From NCBI GenBank assembly GCA_964431965.1, contig CAYSLU010000050.1, positions 1 to 37,506 of the forward strand: a stretch of DNA of 37,506 nucleotides, given 5' to 3'. A program made the position numbers and the translations under genes. This DNA comes from CAYSLU01 sp964431965. Lineage in GTDB: Bacteria > Verrucomicrobiota > Kiritimatiellia > CAIKKV01 > CAYSLU01. The notes below the pieces were generated by a model. That model had not been told where the DNA came from, ran no database searches, and was given only the letters and a program-made list of their open reading frames with translations. Shown here in pieces: positions 14,704 through 22,233 of this stretch. The stretch's first letter is position 1; every line of letters begins with the position of its first letter.

Positions 14704-16212
14704 CTACTCGTTGCCCACAGTCACGCCCGGCCAGTCGTCCGTCCGGAACGGCGCGAGCGGCAGGCCGATCGCATTCACGACGTTGCAGTCCGGGTTCTGG
14801 GCCCAGGCGTACCGGACGGCCGTGGGCTCGGGAACCGCCGGGGAGTGGAGGACGATCTCGTCGCCCTCGATGCGACCCCGCGCCCACGCGAACCCGCGCG
14901 AGCCGGCGCTCTTGCCGTCATACCCGCCCGAAAGCGCAAAGCCCGCCGGCTCGCGGCCGTCGCTCGTGCGCAGCCCGCCGTACGTGTGGTCGAAGCGCAG
15001 CCGGACGGACGCCCCCGCGGTCGCCATCTCGCGGAGGAACGGGCTGGACCACGGGATGTCCTGGCCGTAGACGCGAGCCTGCGCCGCCAGCGCCAGCCGC
15101 TCGCCCAGCGGGCGCTTCCGAACGGGGTGGATGTTGCGCTCCTCCCCCACGTCCATGGCTACGCCCATGGCCGTGTTCGGCTCGGCCAGCGCCATCTGCT
15201 GTGCCTCGCGCAGTTCGGCCCAGGAGTGCTCCGCCGGCTGGTCGCGGCGCGGCCCGAAGTTGGCCTCCTGCAAGTATAGGAACGGAAAGTCGCCGATGCC
15301 CCACGCCGCGCGCCAGGAGCGGATAAGCGCCCGGAACAGCCGACGATACTGGTGCGCCCGCTCCGGCGCTCCGGCGCCCTGGTACCAGATCACCCCGCGC
15401 ACCGGCAGGGCCGTCAGCGGGGCGATCATGCCGTTCCACAGCCCGGCCGGCGTCCACACATGCCCCGGCCCCACCAGCTTCGGATGCGCCCCCGGGATAC
15501 GCCGCCCCTCGCGCTCAAAGCGGTCAGCCATCGCGTCCCACACCTCGAACGCACGGGCATACAGCCGATCCGGATCCGGCGCGATCGCCAGACTCCGCTC
15601 CCACCGCTGGAGGATCGGGCCGTAGCCGGCATCGGCGTCGATCGCAGCCCGCGGCATCCACGCCTCACCCGGGGTGTTGCCGACCGACGCATCGATGAGC
15701 CCGATCGGCACGCCCAGCGCCGCGCGCAGCGCGCGACCGAAGAAATAGCCGATCGCGGAAAACGCGGCCGCGGCGGCCGGATCGCAGCGCACCCATTGGC
15801 TCCCGGCCGCCAGCGCCGGCTGCGCCGCATCAGCCGAGCACCGGGAGACCGGCAGGAGCCGAAGGGCCGGATCGCACGCGCCGGCCGCCTCCTCGCCCCC
15901 CCCCTCGGCGTCCCTCAGCGGCATCGCCATGTTGGACTGCCCGGAGCAGACCCAGACATCGCCCACCAGCAGGTCGCGCACAGCCCGGGCGTCGCCGCCC
16001 GATGCCGCGACCGCCAGGTCGTCGGGCCCGCCGGACTCAAACGGGCCGATGACAGCTTGCCAGCGGCCGGCCGGATCGACGCCGGACTTCCACTCGCGGC
16101 CGCGGAAGCTCAGGCGCACAGCCGCCCCGGGCGCGGCTGTCCCGCGCAGCGGGATCGCCGCGTCACGCTGCAGCACGCCATGGTCGGTGAGCAAGTCTAT
16201 GGTCGGTTTCAC
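14704..16212 (-). CDS. Sialate O-acetylesterase-like SGNH esterase
   Basis: A 502-residue esterase expected to remove O-acetyl groups from sugars. VLQRD near residue 13-17 is the family's N-terminal mark. Ser93 in CSGQSNM (block I) is the nucleophile. ASVGNTPGEAW (about 175-185) and WYQGAG (276-281, usually WYQGE) are blocks II/III, and His362 in NIHPVRKRPLGERLA is the catalytic His region. No signal peptide is seen, so it is probably cytoplasmic. The start is a GTG with AAAGG six bases upstream, 13 bases after the URO-D-like gene. The context with a sulfatase and a lyase suggests deacetylation of polysaccharide fragments rather than sialic acid itself. Confidence 0.88.
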   Translation of the reverse strand: MKPTIDLLTDHGVLQRDAAIPLRGTAAPGAAVRLSFRGREWKSGVDPAGRWQAVIGPFESGGPDDLAVAASGGDARAVRDLLVGDVWVCSGQSNMAMPLRDAEGGGEEAAGACDPALRLLPVSRCSADAAQPALAAGSQWVRCDPAAAAAFSAIGYFFGRALRAALGVPIGLIDASVGNTPGEAWMPRAAIDADAGYGPILQRWERSLAIAPDPDRLYARAFEVWDAMADRFEREGRRIPGAHPKLVGPGHVWTPAGLWNGMIAPLTALPVRGVIWYQGAGAPERAHQYRRLFRALIRSWRAAWGIGDFPFLYLQEANFGPRRDQPAEHSWAELREAQQMALAEPNTAMGVAMDVGEERNIHPVRKRPLGERLALAAQARVYGQDIPWSSPFLREMATAGASVRLRFDHTYGGLRTSDGREPAGFALSGGYDGKSAGSRGFAWARGRIEGDEIVLHSPAVPEPTAVRYAWAQNPDCNVVNAIGLPLAPFRTDDWPGVTVGNE

Positions 16213-16225
16213 GGACGCCTTTCGC

Positions 16226-17290
16226 CTACCACGCCTTCACTGTCTCGACCATCGCCAACACGTTCCCGACCGGCGTCCCCGGCTGCACGTTGTGACACGA
16301 GCAGCAGATGAACCCCTCGCGGTCTCCGCCCAGTGTCTCCAGGCACGCGCGCGTCTCGCGCCGCACGTCGTCGGGCGTGCCGAACGGCAGCACCGTCTGG
16401 TTGTCGACGCCGCCATGGAAGATCACGTCGCGCCCGTACTTCCGCTTCAGGCCGGCCATATCCATGCCCGGGCAGGCGTGCTGGATCGGGTTCAGTACGT
16501 CGATGCCGCACTCGATAAGCGGGCGCACCAGGGGCTCGGAGGCGCCGTCCGTGTGGAAGAACACCCGGATGCCGAAGGAATGGACGAGGTCCACCCAGCG
16601 GACCATGCGGCGCCGGAAGTGCCGCTCCCACATCTCGGGCGCCATCAGCAGGGCGGCCTGCGAGCCCATGTCGTCGCTGATGAAGACCAGGTCGATGAAC
16701 CGCGCGGCCTGCTGGAAGTACCGCTTCATCATCTCTGTCTGGGCGTGCTCGATGCGGTCGAGCACCTCATCGACGAAGCCGGGTCGCTCGATGAGGTCCA
16801 TGAGCGACTGCTCCAGCCCGCGAAGCTTGCAGTAGATCTCGAAGAACGAGACCCATGGCCCGATCACCGCGAACTCGGCGGAGCACCGCCGGGCGGTCTC
16901 GCCGGCCGAGGCGTAGTCATAGCGGCCCGGGTCGGGCCAGTATGGGAACCGCTCCACGTCAGCCGCCGTCTCGTAGCCGTCCATGGGCGGCTGAACGCTC
17001 TCGTTGTACGTCGCCATGCCGGCCTGAACGGTCTTCGTCCGGATGCCCCACAGCCCGCGCGGCGGGCCGTCATCGCCGCCGGCGGGCGCGGCGGGCGCCG
17101 CGGCGGCATAGGGCGGAAACACCCAGACGATCTTGTCGAGCCCCATCGCGCGATACAGGGCCAGGTCGTCCTCCACTCCGAAATGCCGTCGCAGCGCGGC
17201 GCCGACCTCCGGGGTGTGCCATAGGTCGACGGGCATGCGATCGAGCGGCTGCCGGCTGAGCGCCGCCAATACGCGTTGCTTCGGGGTCAT
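16226..17290 (-). CDS. URO-D superfamily protein, first gene of the polysaccharide run
   Basis: A 354-residue TIM-barrel protein of the URO-D/MtaA-type superfamily. It begins with the family opening (TPKQRVLAALSRQPLDRMPVD). FISDDMGSQ (203-211), FFHTDGAS with His246, FHGGVDNQ (about 291-298) and the C-terminal CCSCHNVQPGTP (329-340) are typical; His246 and Cys329/330/332 could serve as zinc ligands as in corrinoid:thiol methyltransferases, but this is inference. It is only distantly related to the copy at 2303-3421. AAGGAG lies seven bases before the ATG. It heads a run of closely spaced genes that process substituted glycans; a demethylation role for methylated sugars is conceivable, but no corrinoid protein gene is present. 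Confidence 0.85.
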   Translation of the reverse strand: MTPKQRVLAALSRQPLDRMPVDLWHTPEVGAALRRHFGVEDDLALYRAMGLDKIVWVFPPYAAAAPAAPAGGDDGPPRGLWGIRTKTVQAGMATYNESVQPPMDGYETAADVERFPYWPDPGRYDYASAGETARRCSAEFAVIGPWVSFFEIYCKLRGLEQSLMDLIERPGFVDEVLDRIEHAQTEMMKRYFQQAARFIDLVFISDDMGSQAALLMAPEMWERHFRRRMVRWVDLVHSFGIRVFFHTDGASEPLVRPLIECGIDVLNPIQHACPGMDMAGLKRKYGRDVIFHGGVDNQTVLPFGTPDDVRRETRACLETLGGDREGFICCSCHNVQPGTPVGNVLAMVETVKAW

Positions 17291-17334
17291 GCGTCATCTC
17301 CTTCGCTGCGGCCGCAGCCGCCACTCGGACCGTG

Positions 17335-17364
17335 AGTCTAGAACCCGCCGCACCCGCACCGCAA
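17335..17364 (-). promoter_or_regulatory. Candidate sigma-70-type promoter of the long minus-strand run
   Basis: On the minus strand TTGCGG (17359-17364) and TAGACT (17335-17340) are 18 bases apart, about 45 bases before the ATG at 17290, in the divergent gap with the YugP gene. Boxes are imperfect. Confidence 0.4.
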
Positions 17365-17381
17365 CCCCGAACCGCAGACCC

Positions 17382-17410
17382 TTGAAATGACCGTCCCCCT
17401 GTGCTGTAAT
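17382..17410 (+). promoter_or_regulatory. Sigma-70-type promoter of the YugP-like gene
   Basis: TTGAAA (17382-17387), a 17-base spacer and TGTAAT (17405-17410) form a good consensus match. A transcript starting near 17417 would have a short leader just containing the ribosome site AAGGAGG (17422-17428) before the ATG at 17439. Confidence 0.6.
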
Positions 17411-17438
17411 TGAACCCGACCAAGGAGGTTATGACGCC

Positions 17439-18134
17439 ATGATGTTCGATCCGCTGTACTGGGTATTCACGATTCCCGCGCTCCTGCTGGCTGGGTTTGC
17501 GACGATCCTGACGAAGAGCACGTTCAGCAAGTATTCCCGGAGGCCCGCCGCGTCCGGCATAACGGGCGCCGAGGCCGCTGATCGTCTGCTGAAGCGACAA
17601 GGCATATCCAACGTGCAGATCGAGGAGGTCGACGGCTTCCTGAGCGACCACTACGACCCGACGAGCCGCACGCTGAGGCTGTCTCCGTCCGTCTACCAGT
17701 CCGCGTCGATATCGGCCATCGGCGTCGCCTGCCACGAGGCCGGACACGCGCTCCAGCACGCCAAGGGCTATGCGGCGCTCGGGCTTCGAACCGCCCTGGT
17801 GCCCGTCGCCCAGATCGGGAGCTACGCCTCCTACATCCTCCTGCCGCTTGGGTTCATGATGCGGTCGCTGGGCATGATCAAGCTCGGCATCATCTTGTTC
17901 GCCGCCACCGTGGTGTTCTCCCTCATCACGCTGCCGGTCGAGTGGGACGCCAGCGCACGCGCCAAGCGGCTCATGGTCTCGTCCGGAATCGTCACGGAAA
18001 CCGAGCGCGAGGACGCGGGGAAGGTTCTCAACGCCGCGTTCCTGACCTACGTCGCCGCGGCTGTCAGCGCCCTCTCGATGCTCGTGTACTACCTGCTCCG
18101 CTCCGGCTTGCTGGGCAGCCGGCGGGAGGACTGA
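17439..18134 (+). CDS. YugP-family membrane zinc metallopeptidase
   Basis: A 231-residue integral membrane protease of the neutral zinc metallopeptidase (YugP, DUF2387-neighbour) family. The first helix is at about 5-25, the active-site HEAGH at 99-103 (His99, Glu100, His103), and three further hydrophobic helices lie at about 122-140, 147-163 and 204-225. ALQHAKGYAALGLR after the motif and LPVEWDASARA with its Glu as the likely third zinc ligand are characteristic. AAGGAGG is ten bases before the ATG. It has its own strong promoter and is followed 25 bases later by a DJ-1 gene, so the pair may be co-transcribed. Physiological substrates of this family are poorly known. Confidence 0.92.
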   Translation: MMFDPLYWVFTIPALLLAGFATILTKSTFSKYSRRPAASGITGAEAADRLLKRQGISNVQIEEVDGFLSDHYDPTSRTLRLSPSVYQSASISAIGVACHEAGHALQHAKGYAALGLRTALVPVAQIGSYASYILLPLGFMMRSLGMIKLGIILFAATVVFSLITLPVEWDASARAKRLMVSSGIVTETEREDAGKVLNAAFLTYVAAAVSALSMLVYYLLRSGLLGSRRED

Positions 18135-18159
18135 GACCGATCGCCTGGAGGTCCCCGCC

Positions 18160-18711
18160 ATGATCCGCGTCCTGGTCCCGATCGCCGATGGCTCCGAGGA
18201 GATGGAGGCGGTCATCACCGTCGATGTCCTGCGCCGCGCCGGCTGGCAAGTCACGCTCGTCGGCATGAGCCCCGGCCTCGTCACCGCCTCGCGCGGAGTG
18301 ATGATCCAGCCCGACACCGCGTGGAGCGCCGTGGACCCCTCCACGTTCGATGCGATCATGATTCCGGGCGGCAAGGCGGCGCACGACCTCGCGCGCGACG
18401 AGCGGCTGCTGGCCGCCATCCGGGCGCACCACCGATCCGGCAAGTGGATCGGCGCCGTCTGCGCGGCGCCGCTGGTGCTTCAGGCCGCAGGCATCCTCGA
18501 CGGGATTCGGGCAACGTGTCACCCGTCGGTGGCCGACCAGCTGACCCGCGCCATGCACGTGGCGGAGCGGGTCGTCGTGGAGGGGCGCATCATCACCAGC
18601 CAGGGTCCGGGAACGACTTTCGAGTTCGCCCTGGCGCTCGTCCGGGCCATCGAGGGCGAGGCCGCGGCTCGGGCGATCGCGGCCGGCATGGTACTCGGGC
18701 CTCGGCCCTGA
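18160..18711 (+). CDS. DJ-1/PfpI family protein
   Basis: A 183-residue cytoplasmic protein of the DJ-1/YajL branch. GSEEMEAV places Glu16 where human DJ-1 has Glu18, and Cys101 in GAVCAAP is the conserved nucleophilic/oxidation-sensitive cysteine in the nucleophile elbow. The terminal TSQGPGTTFEFALALVRAI segment is also typical. Relatives protect against oxidative or carbonyl stress; a deglycase activity has been claimed and disputed. A GGAGG stretch lies eight bases upstream of the ATG. It follows the YugP protease by 25 bases on the same strand and converges on the AAA+ gene. Confidence 0.93.
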   Translation: MIRVLVPIADGSEEMEAVITVDVLRRAGWQVTLVGMSPGLVTASRGVMIQPDTAWSAVDPSTFDAIMIPGGKAAHDLARDERLLAAIRAHHRSGKWIGAVCAAPLVLQAAGILDGIRATCHPSVADQLTRAMHVAERVVVEGRIITSQGPGTTFEFALALVRAIEGEAAARAIAAGMVLGPRP

Positions 18712-18713
18712 GC

Positions 18714-18728
18714 GCGGAGCGGCTCCGC
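18714..18728. terminator. Short hairpin between convergent genes
   Basis: GCGGAG-CGG-CTCCGC is a perfect 6-bp stem filling the 17-base gap between the DJ-1 stop and the AAA+ stop. No T tract is adjacent, so termination is only suggested by its position. Confidence 0.4.
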
Positions 18729-20336
18729 CTACGGCTCTTTCGGAGCGGACCCGCCGCCCGACCGGTAGCTCTCCACGATCCAGAGGGACAGCTCCCGATC
18801 CGGGGCCTCAACGACCGCCCGCGTCACCGTGAACGACGTGGTGCCCGTGTTCCGCGCCACGAGCTTCAACCCGAACTGGAAGTCCTTGAACTTTTCCTCG
18901 CAGATGCCCCGGATCGTCCGATCCGAGGTCACGCTCTGGTCGACGAGGGCGGCCACGGCGGCCGGCTCGAACAGGAGCCGCAGGCCATGCTCCTTCTGAA
19001 ACCGGGCCGCAAACTCCGCCACCTCCCCGGCCAGCACGCCCCGCTGCGAGTCCGCGCTATTCCGCATCAGCTCCTGAAGCGTCACGGCCGGATCGGATAC
19101 GGTTTCGGGCGTGATCTCGAACGCGCGAATCGACGTGGAAGGCAGCTCGAACTTGAAGTCTCGGAACACGCGCTCCAGAACGGTCATCAGGCCGCGGGCG
19201 CCCGTGCGCTCCCGATGGGCCAGCCGCGCCACCTCGCGGACAGCCTCCGGAGCCAGGGCGAACTCGATCCCGTAGCCCCGGAGATCCTCGCGGTACTGGT
19301 TCAGAATGCTGCCCTCGGACTTGAGCAGCACCTGCTCGAGGTCGTCAGCCGACAGCGCCTCGCACACGACCCGGACGGGCAGTCGCCCGATGAACTCCGG
19401 CTCGAACCCGTACTTGATGAAATCCTGAGTCTGCACGTCGCGCAGGATGTCCGCGTCCTCGCCGGACGCGCCATCCCCATCCCGGCTGAAGCCGATCCGG
19501 CCGGACCGGACGCGCGCCTGCACGACCTCGGAGAGCTTGTCGAACGCCCCGCTAACGATGAACAGGATGTGGCGGGTGTTGACGGTCCGCTTGCGCGCCT
19601 TGCCGCGCTGCATCTCCATGATCGCCTGCATCTGGCCGATCAGATCCGTCTGGCTGTGAAGGTTGACGTCCGTCTCCTCCATGAGCTTGAGCAGGTTGAT
19701 CTGCACGCCGCGGCCCGACACATCGCGGCCCGCCGCCGAAGGCTGGCTGGCGATCTTGTCGATTTCGTCGATGTAGACCATCCCGTACTGGGCCAGGTCC
19801 ACGTCTCCATCGGCCTGCTTGACCAGGTCCCGGACGATGTCCTCGACGTCGTAGCCGACGTAGCCAGTCTCGGAAAACTTCGTGGCGTCGGCCTTGACGA
19901 ACGGGACCCCGATCAGCTTCGCGATGCACCGCATCAGGTAGGTCTTTCCCACCCCGGTTGGCCCCAACAGGATGACGTTCTGCTTCGTGTACTCGCTCTC
20001 GCGTAGCGCCGGGTTCTCCAGGCAGCGCCGGACGTGGTGGTAGTGGTCGCACACGGCCACCGCCAGCACCTTCTTCGCCAGCGACTGCCGGATCACGAAC
20101 CGATCGAGCGAGTCTCGGATCTCCCGGGGCTTCAGGCTGAACTCGACGATCCGCCGGAGCACCGCCGCCCGCCGGGCCTCGCCCGGGTCCGAATCGTCCC
20201 CCCCGCCCGTCCCGCCGGGCTCCGAGCCCGGTGTCCCGCCGAAGCTGAAGCCGGCGTTCGCCTGGCGGAGCATCTCCCGGATCTGCTTCTGAAGGGCGGC
20301 GGCGCCGTCGGGCGTGCTGGGGTCGGGGGTGGTCAT
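18729..20336 (-). CDS. ClpX-like AAA+ ATPase without zinc domain and with a duplicated lid
   Basis: A 535-residue ATP-driven unfoldase-like protein. Residues 1-60 are a low-complexity, Gly/Asp-rich leader in place of the ClpX zinc-binding domain. The AAA+ core matches ClpX: Walker A GPTGVGKT (125-132), pore loop GYVG (158-161), Walker B MVYIDE (186-191), sensor-1 region ILFIVSGAF (257-265), an IGF tripeptide at 281-283 where ClpX docks on ClpP, arginine finger region PEFIGRLP (313-320) and sensor 2 in GARGLM (379-384). The ClpX RKH loop is not evident. After the normal lid (about 360-405) the protein has a further segment (about 456-506) that repeats its pattern, including RxxRG and F(R/K)DF(K/Q)FxL. 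The start is the ATG at 20336, 44 bases after the DUF503 stop; the open frame upstream is a shadow. Confidence 0.85.
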   Translation of the reverse strand: MTTPDPSTPDGAAALQKQIREMLRQANAGFSFGGTPGSEPGGTGGGDDSDPGEARRAAVLRRIVEFSLKPREIRDSLDRFVIRQSLAKKVLAVAVCDHYHHVRRCLENPALRESEYTKQNVILLGPTGVGKTYLMRCIAKLIGVPFVKADATKFSETGYVGYDVEDIVRDLVKQADGDVDLAQYGMVYIDEIDKIASQPSAAGRDVSGRGVQINLLKLMEETDVNLHSQTDLIGQMQAIMEMQRGKARKRTVNTRHILFIVSGAFDKLSEVVQARVRSGRIGFSRDGDGASGEDADILRDVQTQDFIKYGFEPEFIGRLPVRVVCEALSADDLEQVLLKSEGSILNQYREDLRGYGIEFALAPEAVREVARLAHRERTGARGLMTVLERVFRDFKFELPSTSIRAFEITPETVSDPAVTLQELMRNSADSQRGVLAGEVAEFAARFQKEHGLRLLFEPAAVAALVDQSVTSDRTIRGICEEKFKDFQFGLKLVARNTGTTSFTVTRAVVEAPDRELSLWIVESYRSGGGSAPKEP

Positions 20337-20380
20337 GGTCGGGTACCGGGAGGCCCGGCGGGGGCCGGAGCACCTGCGGG

Positions 20381-20662
20381 TCAGAGCATTTCGGTGTTCA
20401 GCGCCGTCAGGACGTACATCGGGTTCGAGCGCAGGACCGACTCGAGTTCGGAGATCCGCTTCTGCACCACCTCGGAAGTGGCCGCCACCGTGACGAACGC
20501 CAGCTCCGCCCGCTGCCACACATCCTGGTTGCCCACCTCGGCAACGCTGACGTTCATCTTGTTGAGGATGCGGTCCTTCAGGCTCCGCAGGACCATTCGC
20601 TTCTCCTTGAGCGACTGGGCATGCGGAATCGTGACATCCGCGCGGACAACCCCGATGATCAT
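20381..20662 (-). CDS. DUF503 family protein
   Basis: A 93-residue small cytoplasmic protein. It shows the DUF503 pattern: an N-terminal beta strand (MIIGVVRADVTIP), then SLKEKRMVLRSLKDRI, and a segment ending VGNQDVWQRAELAFVTVA. The function of this family is not established; members are often encoded beside ribosome or translation factor genes such as rbfA. The ATG shares ATGA with the stop of the histidine kinase gene, so it is translationally coupled to it, and the ClpX-like gene follows after 44 bases. Confidence 0.9.
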   Translation of the reverse strand: MIIGVVRADVTIPHAQSLKEKRMVLRSLKDRILNKMNVSVAEVGNQDVWQRAELAFVTVAATSEVVQKRISELESVLRSNPMYVLTALNTEML

Positions 20663-22026
20663 GGCGCGCTCCCCTCGCACGGCAGGGTGAACCAGAAGGT
20701 GCTCCCCTTCCCCTGCTCGCTTTCGACTCCGATGCGCCCGCCGTGCGCCTCGATCGCGAGCTTGCAGAAGGCGAGGCCGAGCCCGCTCGAGTACTTCCGG
20801 GCCTCCACCTGGAAGAACCGCTCGAACACCTTGCCCAGGTACTCCGGGGGGATGCCCCGCCCGGTGTCCCGGATCTGCACGCGCGCGAGGGCGCCCTGGC
20901 GCGTGACCTCTATGTCGATCCGCCCGCCGGACGGCGTGAACTTGATCGAGTTGCCCAGCAGGTTGAGGAGCACCCGGAGCACCAGGTCCCGGTCGCAGGA
21001 CGCGATGATCGGATCGGGCCGACCGCCGATCGTGATCCGCTTCTCCTCGAACGCCGAGAGCAGGGCCGAGACAGCCTCGTCGCACAGCCGGGCCAGATCG
21101 CACGGCGCCCGGTTGATCGGCATCTGTCCGTTCTCGAGCCGGCTGATGTCGAGCAGCGAGTTGATCATGTCCGACAGATGCCCCGTCAGACGGGCGGCTT
21201 CGTCCAGGTAGCTCAGGCGCTCCGCGTCGAGCACGGTCGCCGAGTCGGCCTTCAGCAGCTCGAGGCATCGCCGGATCGACGTCGCCGGCGATCGCAGGTC
21301 ATGCACGATCATGTGCGTGAGCTTGTCCCGCATCTCCTCGAGCTCGCGCAGCCGGTTGTAGTTGCGCTGCAGCTCGTTCAGGATCTCGGTCTTCGTCTTC
21401 TCGGCCTGCTCCGCCGCCTCCTTGGCGCGGATGATGGCCTCCTCGCGCTGCGTTCGCTCCGTGATGTCGCGGATGATCAGAACCGCGCCCCAGCGACCGA
21501 TGAGTCCGCTCGTGATGATCTCGAGCGGCATCGTGGAGCCGTCCTTGCGGCGGCCGGTCGCGGTGCCGATGTGGAACCCGACGTTCCGGATCGCGTTGAA
21601 GACCTCGCGCGTGTCGCCCGACACCCGGCGATCGAAGTACAGGAGGTCGGTCGTCCGGTGCGTCACCTCGCCCGGCTCGTACCCGAACATGTCGCGCACG
21701 GCGTTGTTGCACATCGCGATCGTGCGGTCCGGGTTCACGATCAGCAGGACGTTCGGATTGATGCTGGCGAAGATCGACTCCAGCTCACGCTCGCGGAAAA
21801 TGGCGTCTCGCCAGCGGCGGTAGGCCAGGAGCAGCAGCGCCAGCAGCCAGAGGAAGATCGCGTACGTGATCCAGTCGGCGACGGGCAGGTACGTGTACGG
21901 CTCGAACAGCCCCCGCACGCGATCGACGAACTGGACGCTGAGGCTGTACAGGACCAGTGAGAGCAGGATGCTCGTCGCCAGCCATAGGTGAGCCGTTTCT
22001 CGAGGTTTGCCAGGATGCGGGCTCAT
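20659..22026 (-). CDS. PAS-domain sensor histidine kinase
   Basis: A 455-residue inner-membrane kinase. Two helices (about 13-33 and 52-70) bracket a very short outside loop, so sensing is probably cytoplasmic or intramembrane. A PAS domain (about 82-190, ending DITERTQREE) and a coiled-coil linker (190-232) follow. The HisKA box has His242 in HMIVHDLRSPATS. The ATPase domain has N box with Asn359 (LLNLLGNSIKFT), G1 DTGRGIP (387-393) and G2 GLGLAF (415-420). There is no receiver domain and no response regulator nearby, so it is an orphan kinase by position. Its 3' end overlaps DUF503 by ATGA and its own promoter lies just upstream. Confidence 0.95.
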   Translation of the reverse strand: MSPHPGKPRETAHLWLATSILLSLVLYSLSVQFVDRVRGLFEPYTYLPVADWITYAIFLWLLALLLLAYRRWRDAIFRERELESIFASINPNVLLIVNPDRTIAMCNNAVRDMFGYEPGEVTHRTTDLLYFDRRVSGDTREVFNAIRNVGFHIGTATGRRKDGSTMPLEIITSGLIGRWGAVLIIRDITERTQREEAIIRAKEAAEQAEKTKTEILNELQRNYNRLRELEEMRDKLTHMIVHDLRSPATSIRRCLELLKADSATVLDAERLSYLDEAARLTGHLSDMINSLLDISRLENGQMPINRAPCDLARLCDEAVSALLSAFEEKRITIGGRPDPIIASCDRDLVLRVLLNLLGNSIKFTPSGGRIDIEVTRQGALARVQIRDTGRGIPPEYLGKVFERFFQVEARKYSSGLGLAFCKLAIEAHGGRIGVESEQGKGSTFWFTLPCEGSAP

Positions 22027-22089
22027 GATCCAAACGACGGTCGCCGGCCGGACTCAGCCGGCCTTCCCCCGACCACACGGGGTGTTCGC

Positions 22090-22119
22090 ATTATCAGCAC
22101 ATACCGGACGGCTGCTCAA
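22090..22119 (-). promoter_or_regulatory. Sigma-70-type promoter of the histidine kinase operon
   Basis: On the minus strand TTGAGC (22114-22119), an 18-base spacer and GATAAT (22090-22095) lie about 64 bases before the kinase ATG. The predicted leader contains a small GC hairpin (GGCCGG/CCGGCC) near 22050-22070. Confidence 0.55.
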
Positions 22120-22233
22120 CCCTTTTCACGCCCTCCCCCGGGCCCGCGCGTTCAGGGTCATCCTGCTTCCGGCCGGATCCCGGTCAACGGACGACACGGA
22201 GGCCGTCCCTCCACGTTCCCGGGGGCGCTGGCG

